Below are positions 38,161 to 46,299 of a stretch of 64,000 nt of DNA, piece by piece; position 1 is the first letter of the stretch; each line of letters opens with the position of its first letter. The notes beneath the pieces were generated by a model. The model saw only the letters and a program-made list of their open reading frames with translations. It had not been told where the DNA came from and ran no database searches. The DNA is taken from positions 3,287 to 67,286 of the forward strand of contig CAWAFE010000058.1 of assembly GCA_963781215.1 (NCBI GenBank). The letters are read 5' to 3'. Source of the DNA: AP-15 sp963781215. Its GTDB lineage: Bacteria > Pseudomonadota > Alphaproteobacteria > ATCC43930 > CGMCC-115725. The position numbers and the translations under genes are program-made.

Positions 38161-38556
38161 ATGGCGCAGAGCACCAGGCGTTACTTGAAGCGAGAGGCGG
38201 CGCAGGCACGGGCCTATTCGCAGGCCGTCGCCACCGAAGGCGGCACGACGGTCTGGCTCGCCGGTCAGGTCGGGGCCACCGACGCTTCCGGCCGGTCGCT
38301 CACCGGCGATTTCGACGGCCAGGTCCGCGAGGTGTTCGCCCGGCTCGGCCAGACCCTCGCCGAGGCCGGCGGCACGCTCGCCGACATGGTGACGATGACC
38401 GTCTTTATCACCGATGCGCGTTACGGCGACCGCTTTACCCAGCTGCGCAAGGAAATCTTCGGCGACAATTTCCCGGCGAGCGCCCTGATCACCGTCGCCG
38501 GCCTGGCACGCCCGGAATTGCTGGTCGAGGTCCAGGGTGTGGCGGTAATCGGCTAG
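38161..38556 (+). CDS. RidA/YjgF-family protein
   Basis: A 131-residue RidA-family protein: YSQAV, VWLAGQVG and ARPELLVEV match the conserved core. The Arg that binds the carboxylate (usually R105 in E. coli RidA) is present in GLARPELLVEVQG. RidA hydrolyses reactive enamine/imine intermediates; this subgroup may be a more distant member. It is one of a divergent pair with the MFS gene and is followed by a palindromic repeat. Confidence 0.85.
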   Translation: MAQSTRRYLKREAAQARAYSQAVATEGGTTVWLAGQVGATDASGRSLTGDFDGQVREVFARLGQTLAEAGGTLADMVTMTVFITDARYGDRFTQLRKEIFGDNFPASALITVAGLARPELLVEVQGVAVIG

Positions 38557-38559
38557 AGT

Positions 38560-38651
38560 TGTCATTTCGAGCGAAGCGAAGCAATCTCGGGACGACAGCC
38601 ATTCGTTCCACCGAGATTGCTTGGTCGCGCCAGTCGCTCCTCGTAATGACA
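38560..38651. repeat. palindromic repeat element (REP/MITE-like)
   Basis: A roughly 90-bp element with terminal complementarity: GTCATTTCGAGCGAAGCGAA at the left and its near complement ending ...CGTAATGAC at the right, and internal arms CAATCTCGG / CCGAGATTG. The sequence is a classic genomic interspersed palindrome of the kind found in bacterial REP/MITE families. It follows the RidA gene and could form a hairpin acting as a terminator. A count elsewhere in the genome would confirm it. Confidence 0.7.
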
Positions 38652-38737
38652 TCCATTTTTGGTCCAAAGAAAGCGGCGCCAATCGCGCCAATCCAAGCGA
38701 AGTTTGGTTCAACACCGGCAACATTCACGCGGTGACG

Positions 38738-39643
38738 ATGTCGCCCAGAGCGCTGCTCTTCTGCGCCCTCGCCTTCTTCGTGGTGGCGCAGGACGCCGCC
38801 GCGCAGGATTGCCGGCCGAGGCGCCGGGCTGAGCTCACTGTGATGCTGGCTGGGAACGTCCCGCTCGCCACGGTCGGCATCAACGGCGGCCCCGCGACGT
38901 TCCTGATCGACACCGGCGCGGAGCGGACGATATTGACCGCCGCCGCGGCAAAGCGGCTCCGGGTCGAGCCGCATTTCGAATATCCGCGGCAGATGCGCAG
39001 CCTGCAGGGTGCCCTCTCCAGCGGCGACGCGCGGCTGCGCACCGTCGAGCTCGGCGGCATGACGCTGGACGATTTTCGCATCCTGGTCGCCTCCGTGACG
39101 TTGCCGACCCTCGCGGGCAAGACGCTCGACGGCCTGCTCGGCGCCGACTTTCTGACCGGCTTCGAGGTCGATCTCGACCTGCCGCACAATCGCCTCACAC
39201 TTTACGACAAGGCGCCCTGCGCGATGACGGCGCCGCCGTGGAGCCAGTCTTTCAGCAGGATCGCGGTCAACCGATCGCTGCACGACCGCCTGTTCTTCCC
39301 GGTGAGCCTCGATGGACACAGGCTCGCCGCGCTGATTGATACCGGCGCGCAGCTGAGCGCGCTCGATGCCGAATCCGCGGCAAAGCTAGGCCTTCGCGCG
39401 GCGGATTTGACCCGCGATCCGGTCGCCACGCTTCGGGGCGTGGCGTCGGAAGTGGTGAATTCGCGCGCCCACCGCTTCAGCCGGCTCGATGTCGGTGGCG
39501 AGACGGTCCGCGACCCGATCATCGTCATCACGCGCCTGGGGTTGCAGGATGCCGATCTGGTGCTGGGCGCCGACTTTCTGCGCACCCGGCGGATCTGGCT
39601 GTCCTACGGATCGCACCAGATCTTTCTCGGGCATCCGTCGTGA
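38738..39643 (+). CDS. secreted retropepsin-like aspartic protease (two DTGA sites)
   Basis: A 301-residue exported protein. Residues 1-21 form a signal peptide (LFCALAFFVVAQDAAAQ). Two copies of a retropepsin-like fold follow: FLIDTGAERT near residue 55 and ALIDTGAQLS near 200, each with the catalytic D-T-G and followed by a hydrophobic flap and (L)GADFL-x. The tandem arrangement could form a single-chain pseudodimer active site, as in DDI1/SASP-type bacterial proteins. The target is unknown. Within the family the closest image is the gag-polyprotein-type PF13650/PF13975. Confidence 0.8.
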   Translation: MSPRALLFCALAFFVVAQDAAAQDCRPRRRAELTVMLAGNVPLATVGINGGPATFLIDTGAERTILTAAAAKRLRVEPHFEYPRQMRSLQGALSSGDARLRTVELGGMTLDDFRILVASVTLPTLAGKTLDGLLGADFLTGFEVDLDLPHNRLTLYDKAPCAMTAPPWSQSFSRIAVNRSLHDRLFFPVSLDGHRLAALIDTGAQLSALDAESAAKLGLRAADLTRDPVATLRGVASEVVNSRAHRFSRLDVGGETVRDPIIVITRLGLQDADLVLGADFLRTRRIWLSYGSHQIFLGHPS

Positions 39644-39649
39644 CGGCGT

Positions 39650-40414
39650 CTACCGAGGCAGCGACCGGGCCATCGCCACGTAGGCCTCTTCGTCGGTGCG
39701 GTCGTAGCGCAGCGGGGTCACAACGATATGGCCGGCGTGGAGCGCTTCGATGTCGCTCTCGGGCCCCTGCTCACGCGGGCCGCGGCAAAAGCTGACCCAA
39801 TAATAGGTCAGCCCGCGCGGATCGGTCCGCGCCTCGACGGCCATCCCCTGGATCAGCCCGATGCCCTGGCGCGCCAGGGTCAGCGGGCCGGCCTCCGCGG
39901 CCGGCAGATCGGGGAAGTTGACGTTGAGGCAGGTGTCGCCGCCCCAGCCGATGGCCAGCAATTCCCGCACGACGCCGGCGCCGAGCGCGCCCGCCGTATC
40001 CCACCGCACATGGGCCCGGTCGGTCCAGGCCTGGCTCAACGCGATCGCGGGGATACCCAGCATCATCGCCGTCATCGCGCCGCCGACGGTTCCCGAAAAG
40101 ACCGTCTCGATGCCGAGATTGGCGCCGCGGTTGACCCCACTCAGCAACAGCTGCGGCGGCGCCCCCGCCATCAGATGGCAAGCGCCCATGATCGCGCAGT
40201 CGCCGGGCGTGCCGGTGACGCCGAAACGGCGCGGGCCGCGCTCGCTCAACCGGATCGGATGATGCAGGCTGACGGCGTGCGAGACGCCGCTCTGATCGTG
40301 CTCGGGCGCCACGACCCAGATCTCGCGGGCAAGCTCGGCGGCGATCCCTTCGAGCACCGCGAGCCCCGGCGCATCGATGCCGTCGTCGTTGGTCAGGAGG
40401 ATGCGGTCCAGCAC
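39650..40414 (-). CDS. surE: 5'/3'-nucleotidase SurE
   Basis: A 254-residue SurE-family metallophosphatase acting on nucleoside monophosphates. RILLTNDDGIDAPG provides the DD metal site. GVNRGANLG and VFSGTVGGAM are other signatures. The GTG at 40414 starts with VLDRILL, matching where SurE proteins normally begin; upstream codons are made of a tandem repeat. In other bacteria surE often sits beside pcm and rpoS; here it is a single gene, divergent to the cyclase. Confidence 0.9.
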   Translation of the reverse strand: MLDRILLTNDDGIDAPGLAVLEGIAAELAREIWVVAPEHDQSGVSHAVSLHHPIRLSERGPRRFGVTGTPGDCAIMGACHLMAGAPPQLLLSGVNRGANLGIETVFSGTVGGAMTAMMLGIPAIALSQAWTDRAHVRWDTAGALGAGVVRELLAIGWGGDTCLNVNFPDLPAAEAGPLTLARQGIGLIQGMAVEARTDPRGLTYYWVSFCRGPREQGPESDIEALHAGHIVVTPLRYDRTDEEAYVAMARSLPR

Positions 40415-40427
40415 GCTGCGGCTCCAC

Positions 40428-40484
40428 GTTGCGATCCACCGGGTTGCGATCCACCGGGTTGCGGTCCACCGGGTTGCGATCGGG
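40428..40484. repeat. 15-bp tandem repeat in the surE leader
   Basis: Three full copies (GTTGCGATCCACCGG twice and a one-base variant with GCGGTCC) plus a partial fourth lie immediately 5' of the surE GTG, at 40428-40442, 40443-40457, 40458-40472 and 40473-40484. Spacing is exactly 15 bp. It overlaps the surE leader and the region upstream of the divergent cyclase gene. Confidence 0.8.
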
Positions 40485-40561
40485 ACGAGACAAAATCGAA
40501 TTGCAGATGCCGGCCTCGCGCCATAGCTATTAGCCGGATCCAGCAGCCGAGGGCCAGCCTG

Positions 40562-41860
40562 ATGCATGCCATGCCCCGCGCATCGGCCACCATACCGAGC
40601 TATGACGGCCCGCTCGGACGGCGCATCATCGACCTGCACATATGGGCGGTCGGTGCGGGGCTGCGCGGCGTCGCCGCCGATCTTCTGCTCGACGGCTTGT
40701 GCCGCCGACTGGCCGAAGCCGGCGTGCCGTTGTGGCGCGCCCACGCCGGCATGCGCACATTGCATCCGCAATGGGCCGGCTACGGCTTCACCTGGCAGCG
40801 CGGTCACGACACGGTGCAGCCCGCGCAATTCGAGCGCGGCAGCGAGTACGAAAATCTCGTGCTGACCAGCCCCTACGGCTCCCTCATCGCCCAGGCAGAA
40901 ACCTCCGGCGAAAGCACACAGCCTTGGTGGTACCTGCGGCGCCGCCTGGCCGGCCCGGAGGCGGCTCTGGATTTCCCTGCTCTAAGGGAGCTGGCCGCGG
41001 GCGGGGGCACCGATTATCTGGCCGGGCTCGCCGCCTTTGGCGCAGAGGGCGACCCGTCGCGCGGCACCGGCGTCGGCCTGTCCTTCGCGACTGACCGGCC
41101 CGGAGGCTTTCGCGACGACGACCTGGCGCTGCTGCGCGCCGTGTTGCCGGCGGCGGCCCTGGCGATGATGGCGGATGCCGGCCACACCATCGCCGCGGGC
41201 CTGCTCGCCGCCTATCTCGGCTCGGACGCCGGGCGGCGCGTTCATCGCGGCGCTGTGGCGCGCGGCTCGGTCGAGAGCATCCGCGCGGTCTTGTGGTACG
41301 CCGACATCCGCGGCTTTACCGCAATCGCCGACAGCACCCCGGGCCGCGCCGTCGTGGCGCTGCTCGACGAGGTGTTCGAGACCTTGACCTCGGCACTGCG
41401 CCCGCGCGGCGGGCAGGTGCTCAAATTCCTCGGCGACGGAATGCTGGCGATCTTTCCGCTCGAACCCGCAAGCGAGCCGCAGACCTGCCGCGCTGCTCTC
41501 GACGCCGCGCGCGAAGCGATGCGGGCGATCGACCGGCTGAACGCCGCCCGGCGCACCGCTGGCGAGCCGATCGCCGAGGTCGATCTGGCGCTGCATCTGG
41601 GCGAGGTGCTCTACGGCAATGTCGGCGCCGCCGACCGCCTCGACTTCACCGTGATCGGGCCGGCGGTCAACGAGGCGGCGCGCATCGAGGCGCTGTGCGA
41701 GCCGCTGGGCTGCAAGGTGCTGGTCTCGGCCGAGCTGGCCGCGGCGTCGTCCGGCGATCGGCTGCGGCCCCTAGGCCGACATCGATTGCGCGGCGTGCGC
41801 GAGGCGAGGGAGATCTACGGATTGGAGCTGGGCTCTCGGAAGCAAGGAGTGCGGCGATGA
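40562..41860 (+). CDS. class III adenylate/guanylate cyclase
   Basis: A 432-residue protein. The C-terminal 190 residues form a class III nucleotide cyclase domain: WYADIRGFT (first metal Asp), VLKFLGDGML (base-recognition Lys and second metal Asp), LDFTVIGPAVNEAARIE (the base-contact D, transition-state N and R). All catalytic residues are present, and Lys/Asp suggest ATP as substrate. The N-terminal 230 residues resemble the sensory region of many alphaproteobacterial cyclases with no known ligand. Its stop overlaps the DUF29 gene by four bases (ATGA). Confidence 0.9.
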   Translation: MHAMPRASATIPSYDGPLGRRIIDLHIWAVGAGLRGVAADLLLDGLCRRLAEAGVPLWRAHAGMRTLHPQWAGYGFTWQRGHDTVQPAQFERGSEYENLVLTSPYGSLIAQAETSGESTQPWWYLRRRLAGPEAALDFPALRELAAGGGTDYLAGLAAFGAEGDPSRGTGVGLSFATDRPGGFRDDDLALLRAVLPAAALAMMADAGHTIAAGLLAAYLGSDAGRRVHRGAVARGSVESIRAVLWYADIRGFTAIADSTPGRAVVALLDEVFETLTSALRPRGGQVLKFLGDGMLAIFPLEPASEPQTCRAALDAAREAMRAIDRLNAARRTAGEPIAEVDLALHLGEVLYGNVGAADRLDFTVIGPAVNEAARIEALCEPLGCKVLVSAELAAASSGDRLRPLGRHRLRGVREAREIYGLELGSRKQGVRR

Positions 41861-42327
41861 CGATGCCCGCAAATGCCCCGGCGTATGAGAACGATTTCGT
41901 CGCCTGGCTCGAGGATCAGGCGGCGCGCGCCCGGCGCGGCGAGGTCGATGCCCTCGATCTCGAAAACATCGCCGAGGAGCTCGAAGGCATGGCGCGCAGC
42001 GACCGTCGCGAAATACGCAACCGCCTGACGGTGCTGCTGGCCTATTTGCTGAAGTGCTCGGTGCAACCCAAGCGACGCTCTTCGAGCTGGCTGGGGACGA
42101 TTGCGGAGCAGCGCGACGGCATCACCCAGCTTCTCGAGGACAGTCCGAGCTTGCGCGACTTTCCAGCCGAGGCTCTTGAGCGCTGCTTTCCGGCGGCCCG
42201 TCGGAACGCGGCCCGTCAAATGCGCCTCTCGCCGAGCGCCTTTCCCGAGCGCTGCCCGTTCCTAATCGAGGAGGTGCTCGAACCGTGCTGGCTGCCGGGA
42301 GGATCGGACGAGACGAGAGGGCCGTGA
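41857..42327 (+). CDS. DUF29-family protein
   Basis: A 156-residue protein of the DUF29 family (YENDFVAWLEDQAARARRGEVDALDLENIAEELEG at the start; QRDGITQLLEDSPSLR and LPE-like C-terminal region). The family is common in cyanobacteria and some proteobacteria and has no known function. It starts inside the cyclase stop (ATGA), so it is translated with it. Link to cyclic-nucleotide signalling is suggested only by this overlap. Confidence 0.75.
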   Translation: MTMPANAPAYENDFVAWLEDQAARARRGEVDALDLENIAEELEGMARSDRREIRNRLTVLLAYLLKCSVQPKRRSSSWLGTIAEQRDGITQLLEDSPSLRDFPAEALERCFPAARRNAARQMRLSPSAFPERCPFLIEEVLEPCWLPGGSDETRGP

Positions 42328-43082
42328 TGTATGGGCTGAACGGGCGGGTAGGGCTGGTCACGGGCGCCGGCGGCGGCATCGGCCGCGAGATCGCGCGGCG
42401 CCTGGCGCGCGAGGGGATGGTGGTGGCCGTGCTCGACCGCGACGGCGCCGCCGCGCAGGCGGTCGCCGGCGAATTCGGCGGTCTCGCGCTCGCGGCCGAT
42501 GTCGCCTCGCCCGACGAAGTCGGGCGCGCCGTCGATACCGTCCTCGACCGCTTCGGGCAGATCGACCTGCTGGTCAACAATGCCGGCGTCGCCTGGATGG
42601 GGCCGGCGCTCGACACGCCGCTCGAGGCGTTTCAGACGATGCTGCGGGTCAATGTCGAGGGTGTGTTCATCGTCAGCCGCGCTGTGCTGCGGCACATGAT
42701 CGAGCGGCGCTCGGGCTCGGTGGTCAATCTCGCCTCCTGGGCCGGCAAGACCGGCAACGCTTTTTTCGCCGGCTACAGCGCCAGCAAGTTTGCAGTGATC
42801 GGGCTGACCCAGGCCCTGGCGCGCGAAATGGCGCCGCACGGCATCAGGGTCAACGCGATCTGCCCGGGCATCGTCGTCGACACCGCGATGCGCGGCTCGA
42901 TCGAAGCGCAGCAGAGGCAATACGGGCTCCCCGAAACCGCCGAGCGGGCGAAGTCGATCCCGATCGGGCGCCTTTCGGTGCCCGACGACGTGGCGCGGAT
43001 CGCGGCCTTCCTCGCCTCGGACGAAGCAGCCTACCTCACCGGCGAGTCGATCAACCTCTCCGGCGGCCTGCTGATGGATTGA
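42327..43082 (+). CDS. short-chain dehydrogenase/reductase (classical, intact active site)
   Basis: A 251-residue SDR with TGAGGGIG, NNAG, the Ser in NLASWAG and the catalytic YSASK, all intact. The NAD-favouring Asp in LDRDG suggests NAD(H). It starts in the same bases as the end of the DUF29 gene (TGATG overlap), so it belongs to this small operon. Substrate unknown; sugar alcohols or 3-hydroxy acids are common. It contrasts with the catalytically dead SDR at 948-1697. Confidence 0.9.
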   Translation: MYGLNGRVGLVTGAGGGIGREIARRLAREGMVVAVLDRDGAAAQAVAGEFGGLALAADVASPDEVGRAVDTVLDRFGQIDLLVNNAGVAWMGPALDTPLEAFQTMLRVNVEGVFIVSRAVLRHMIERRSGSVVNLASWAGKTGNAFFAGYSASKFAVIGLTQALAREMAPHGIRVNAICPGIVVDTAMRGSIEAQQRQYGLPETAERAKSIPIGRLSVPDDVARIAAFLASDEAAYLTGESINLSGGLLMD

Positions 43083-43204
43083 CCGGCCAGCGTTGTTAGG
43101 TGGCATCCCGGAGTCGAATCGGCATCGAAGGCGGCGAAGACCTTCTTGCGGACGATGGCAGGAGCGCCGCGGCGCGCGCGGTGTACTTTCCCGCAGGGCT
43201 AAAG

Positions 43205-44209
43205 CTAAAGGTGGTTCTTGAGCGCCCCGAGCGCGCTCATCACATGGATCGAATCGGTAAGCGTGCCATTTCCTTGCGGCCGCCGGTCGCGAACCGCGGT
43301 GACAAAGGCTGCCATCTGCGCGTCGAAGAAATTGACCTCACCGCAGGAGAGCTCGGTGCGCCCCGCCCGATAGCCGCCCGCGGGTCGGAGGGCAAATACG
43401 AATTGCGGCATTTCCGGCTGGATCGAGGCCATCAAGGTGCCATTGTCGCCCTGCACCTCAATCATTTGGGTGAATGAGGGTGTCAGAAGATCGGCTTAAA
43501 TCAGCACCGGAATACCCGTTCGAGTACAAAAGCGGGCAAGGACAAAGTCTTCCGCGTCTACGTTCTCCATCTTGCCGGAGATGACGCGCTGTGGCCGGAA
43601 TATGTTCTCCATCATCAATTCGGCGCGCTCGATCGGCCCGAAATACCACACCGCTAAATCGAGCATGTGCACCATCATCTCGTTGATGGCGCCCCCGCCC
43701 TCGGCGCGGCGGTGCTTCCAGAGTGCGGCCGAGCCGCGGCCACCAATCCGCATCAAGACCATCGAGATTTTGCCAATCACCGGGCTCGTCCCGTCTGCGT
43801 CGGCGCCAGCCAAGATGGATCGAGCCTTTTGGAACACGGGGGCATAGCGGTAGACGTAGCCGACGATCCCGATGCGCTGCGCCTGCTCGGCAAGCGCATT
43901 GAGCTCGCGCGCCTCTGAAACCGTCTCGCATAGCGGCTTCTCGCAAAAGAAGTCCTTGCCCGTCCTCAGGGCTTGGCGAATAAGAGGCGCGTGAACCGGC
44001 GTCGGAACGCAAAGGTCGACGACGCTAACTTCCCGATCTTCGAATACTTGATCCAGGGTCTCTACCCACGCGAGTCCTTCCTGCTCGCCGAGAGAACGCG
44101 CGAGGGCCGGCTCCTTATCGACCAGAACGATCTCGACCCCCGGGCATTTTCGGAGGCCGCCGATATGCTTGACGGCTTGTTTGCCGCAGCCGATGAGAGC
44201 AATTTTCAC
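43205..44209 (-). pseudogene. Gfo/Idh/MocA-family oxidoreductase with an in-frame stop
   Basis: An NAD-dependent sugar dehydrogenase (WlbA/WbpB type candidate) of about 334 codons. The N-terminal Rossmann motif is KIALIGCGKQA, followed by EKPLCE with the catalytic Lys, and AEGGGAINEMMVHMLDL. After GIPVLI there is a TAA at 43496-43498. Translation in the same frame continues on the far side (ADLLTPSFTQMIEVQGDNG..., ending at LKNHL), so this is a substitution, probably CAA to TAA, rather than a frameshift. The last 97 codons are separated from the rest. The GTG at 44209 follows the acyltransferase stop by 17 bases. Lower GC than its neighbours. Confidence 0.8.
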
Positions 44210-44226
44210 TGGACGAACCCCATGTC

Positions 44227-44847
44227 CTATTCCCGTAAAAAAGCTTTCCACGACAGCGCCGTATTGGGTTCGTTCAGTCCTTCGGGCAACGGCCGGATGA
44301 CGCCCGGAACGCCGACGACCAGCTTCCCCGGAGGCACGTTCTTGGTCACCACCGCACCGGCCGCGATGAACGATCCCGCGCCGACGCGGACCCCCGGCAG
44401 CAGCACCACGCCGCCGCCGATCGTCGCGTTGTCCTCGAGGACGCATCCCTGCGCCCGGTACTCTTTGCGCATTCGCAATGGATAGCGGTCATTGAGGATG
44501 GTGACGCCCGGCCCCAGAAAGACCCGATCGCCGAACGTGCAATGGGTCGGAATGAAGCAATTGGCTTCGATCTTGACAAAGCTGCCGATCCGGACTTGCC
44601 CCTCGATAACCACATTGGTGCCGACCACGACGTGGTCGCCGATAATGGTATCGGCACGGATCAAGGCGTGATGCCCGGTCTGGAAATAGTCGCCGGTCGT
44701 AACATCACCGTAGATTACCGTGCCCGAGCGGACCCGGGCATGAGCTCCGAATACCGCAGGACCGCACCCCTCCTTGTATTTGAGGCCGACTTGCGCCCCA
44801 GGCTGCAGTTCGCAATCCGGCCCCGCCTGATAGAACTGTTCGAACAC
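44227..44847 (-). CDS. hexapeptide-repeat acyltransferase (WlbB/WbpD-like)
   Basis: A 206-residue left-handed beta-helix acetyltransferase. Hexapeptide units (such as GDHVVVGTNVVIEG, GDRVFLGPGVTI) run through the length, followed by the short C-terminal helix. It resembles WbpD/WlbB-type enzymes that N-acetylate an amino sugar nucleotide in UDP-diacetamido-uronic acid synthesis. The adjacent Gfo/Idh and aminotransferase genes fit the other steps of such a pathway, but the exact sugar is not proven. Confidence 0.8.
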   Translation of the reverse strand: MFEQFYQAGPDCELQPGAQVGLKYKEGCGPAVFGAHARVRSGTVIYGDVTTGDYFQTGHHALIRADTIIGDHVVVGTNVVIEGQVRIGSFVKIEANCFIPTHCTFGDRVFLGPGVTILNDRYPLRMRKEYRAQGCVLEDNATIGGGVVLLPGVRVGAGSFIAAGAVVTKNVPPGKLVVGVPGVIRPLPEGLNEPNTALSWKAFLRE

Positions 44848-44969
44848 CGAACTGTCCCGCCTGTTACATCGATAGGGAGGGGCGCCGACTAGGCGGGCGG
44901 CAAATGACCGAATGCGGCGGTCCGCCGCCGGCGGCGCGCGATCGGTTCTCGCCCAAGCTTCCCGCCCTT

Positions 44970-46298
44970 CTATCCACCCGGCACAGATTCGAGCCGAGCC
45001 TGCTGCACGTCCGTTCCGACGGGCGCTCCCTTGGCCACGCGCTCGACGAACCGCACATATGGCGCGCTTTCCCGCTCCCAGATGAGCGAGCGGGCGGCGC
45101 TGTCGACGGCATCCTGAAACCGTGCCAGGGTCGCCGGCTCGATCATTTTCAGAATTGCCGCCGCCATGCCGATCGGATCGAATTCCTCGAACAGCAGGCC
45201 GACCTGACTCTTTTGGACGACCCGCGCAATCTCCGGCAGCGGGGTGACGACGACCGGCAGGCGCGCAGCGATCATTTGGAATAGCCGGTTCGGCAGGCTG
45301 AACCGCATATTCTCCAGCGTGCCTTCGCGCGCGATGATGCCGATATCCGCACCCGCGATATAGGCGGGAACCGCATGCGGAGGCTGCATCGGCGCGATAT
45401 GGAACCGATCTACCACTCCACGCTCAGCCGCCCGGTGCCGTATTGCCTTCAGATAGCTTTGCTGGGGCACCGGACCGAGCCCGACGAGATGAAACTCGGC
45501 GGGCAGCCGGGCGAGCGCATCGATCGCCGTCTCCAGTCCCTCGCCGCGGCGCATCGTATTGAGATGAAGGAGAACGCGCTCCTTGTGCGTCAGGCCGAGA
45601 TCGCGCCTGAGGCGGCCGTCAGGCGGCCAGTGTCCTGCATTGTGGTAGTTGCGCAAGACCAGCGGCCGCGCCACTCCAAAGCGCTCGACCGCGATATCGG
45701 CAAGTAAATCATTGACCGTGATCCAGCCGTCAGCGAGCCGCGCGATCTCGATCTCACGTTGAATTTCAGCGAGGCGCACCATCCGGGTGGTCGGGTCGAC
45801 GGGGAGCAACTCATGGTCGAACGGCATCTCGACCGCATCGAAGACGAGCTTGGCGCCGCAACGTCCGGCCAACATGGACGCCGCAATCAACGCCTTTTCG
45901 AAATGCGCCTGGACCACATCGAACGAACAATCCGTCACGAGATCGACCACCCGACGGGCGAACAGCCCGTTGCGGCTGCGACCTGCCGCGACGCCGACCT
46001 CGGCCGCCCGGCGCTGCGCCGCGTCGCCCCGGAGCAAACGTCCCCTCAGCCACAACCGATTCATCAACCGGGTCGGAAAGGGCGGAGCACCAGTAGATAC
46101 CAGGGTCGCGGTCTGGCTGTCGCCCGCGAGCCGGGTGTCGGGCGCGCGGAACCCGACGATCGTCACATGATGGCCAGCCTGGGTCAGCGACCTGGCTTGG
46201 CGAATCGCCCTCATATTCAAGGATAGATCCTTGTAGGCCACAATGCATACCGATAGCCCGGTGCGTCGCGGATCCGCGCCGGCGCAATGGTCGGGCAT
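44970..46298 (-). CDS. glycosyltransferase family 4-type
   Basis: A 442-residue GT-B glycosyltransferase. N-terminal domain: LSVCIVAYKDLSLNMRAIRQA, and a FDVVQAHFEKALIAAS strand. C-terminal domain: LLHLNTMRRGEGLETAIDAL for the nucleotide-sugar site and the GIIAREGTLENMRFSLPNRLFQMI helix with its E-x7-E-like element. It starts one base after the aminotransferase stop (TGACATG), so they are co-translated. It would add a sugar to a surface polysaccharide or lipid carrier. Donor and acceptor unknown. Confidence 0.85.
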   Translation of the reverse strand: MPDHCAGADPRRTGLSVCIVAYKDLSLNMRAIRQARSLTQAGHHVTIVGFRAPDTRLAGDSQTATLVSTGAPPFPTRLMNRLWLRGRLLRGDAAQRRAAEVGVAAGRSRNGLFARRVVDLVTDCSFDVVQAHFEKALIAASMLAGRCGAKLVFDAVEMPFDHELLPVDPTTRMVRLAEIQREIEIARLADGWITVNDLLADIAVERFGVARPLVLRNYHNAGHWPPDGRLRRDLGLTHKERVLLHLNTMRRGEGLETAIDALARLPAEFHLVGLGPVPQQSYLKAIRHRAAERGVVDRFHIAPMQPPHAVPAYIAGADIGIIAREGTLENMRFSLPNRLFQMIAARLPVVVTPLPEIARVVQKSQVGLLFEEFDPIGMAAAILKMIEPATLARFQDAVDSAARSLIWERESAPYVRFVERVAKGAPVGTDVQQARLESVPGG

Positions 46299-46299
46299 G

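Noticed and set aside
39728..40561. extension of the cyclase frame upstream of 40562
   Set aside because: It is the antisense of surE; the cyclase starts at 40562 with normal cyclase sequence.
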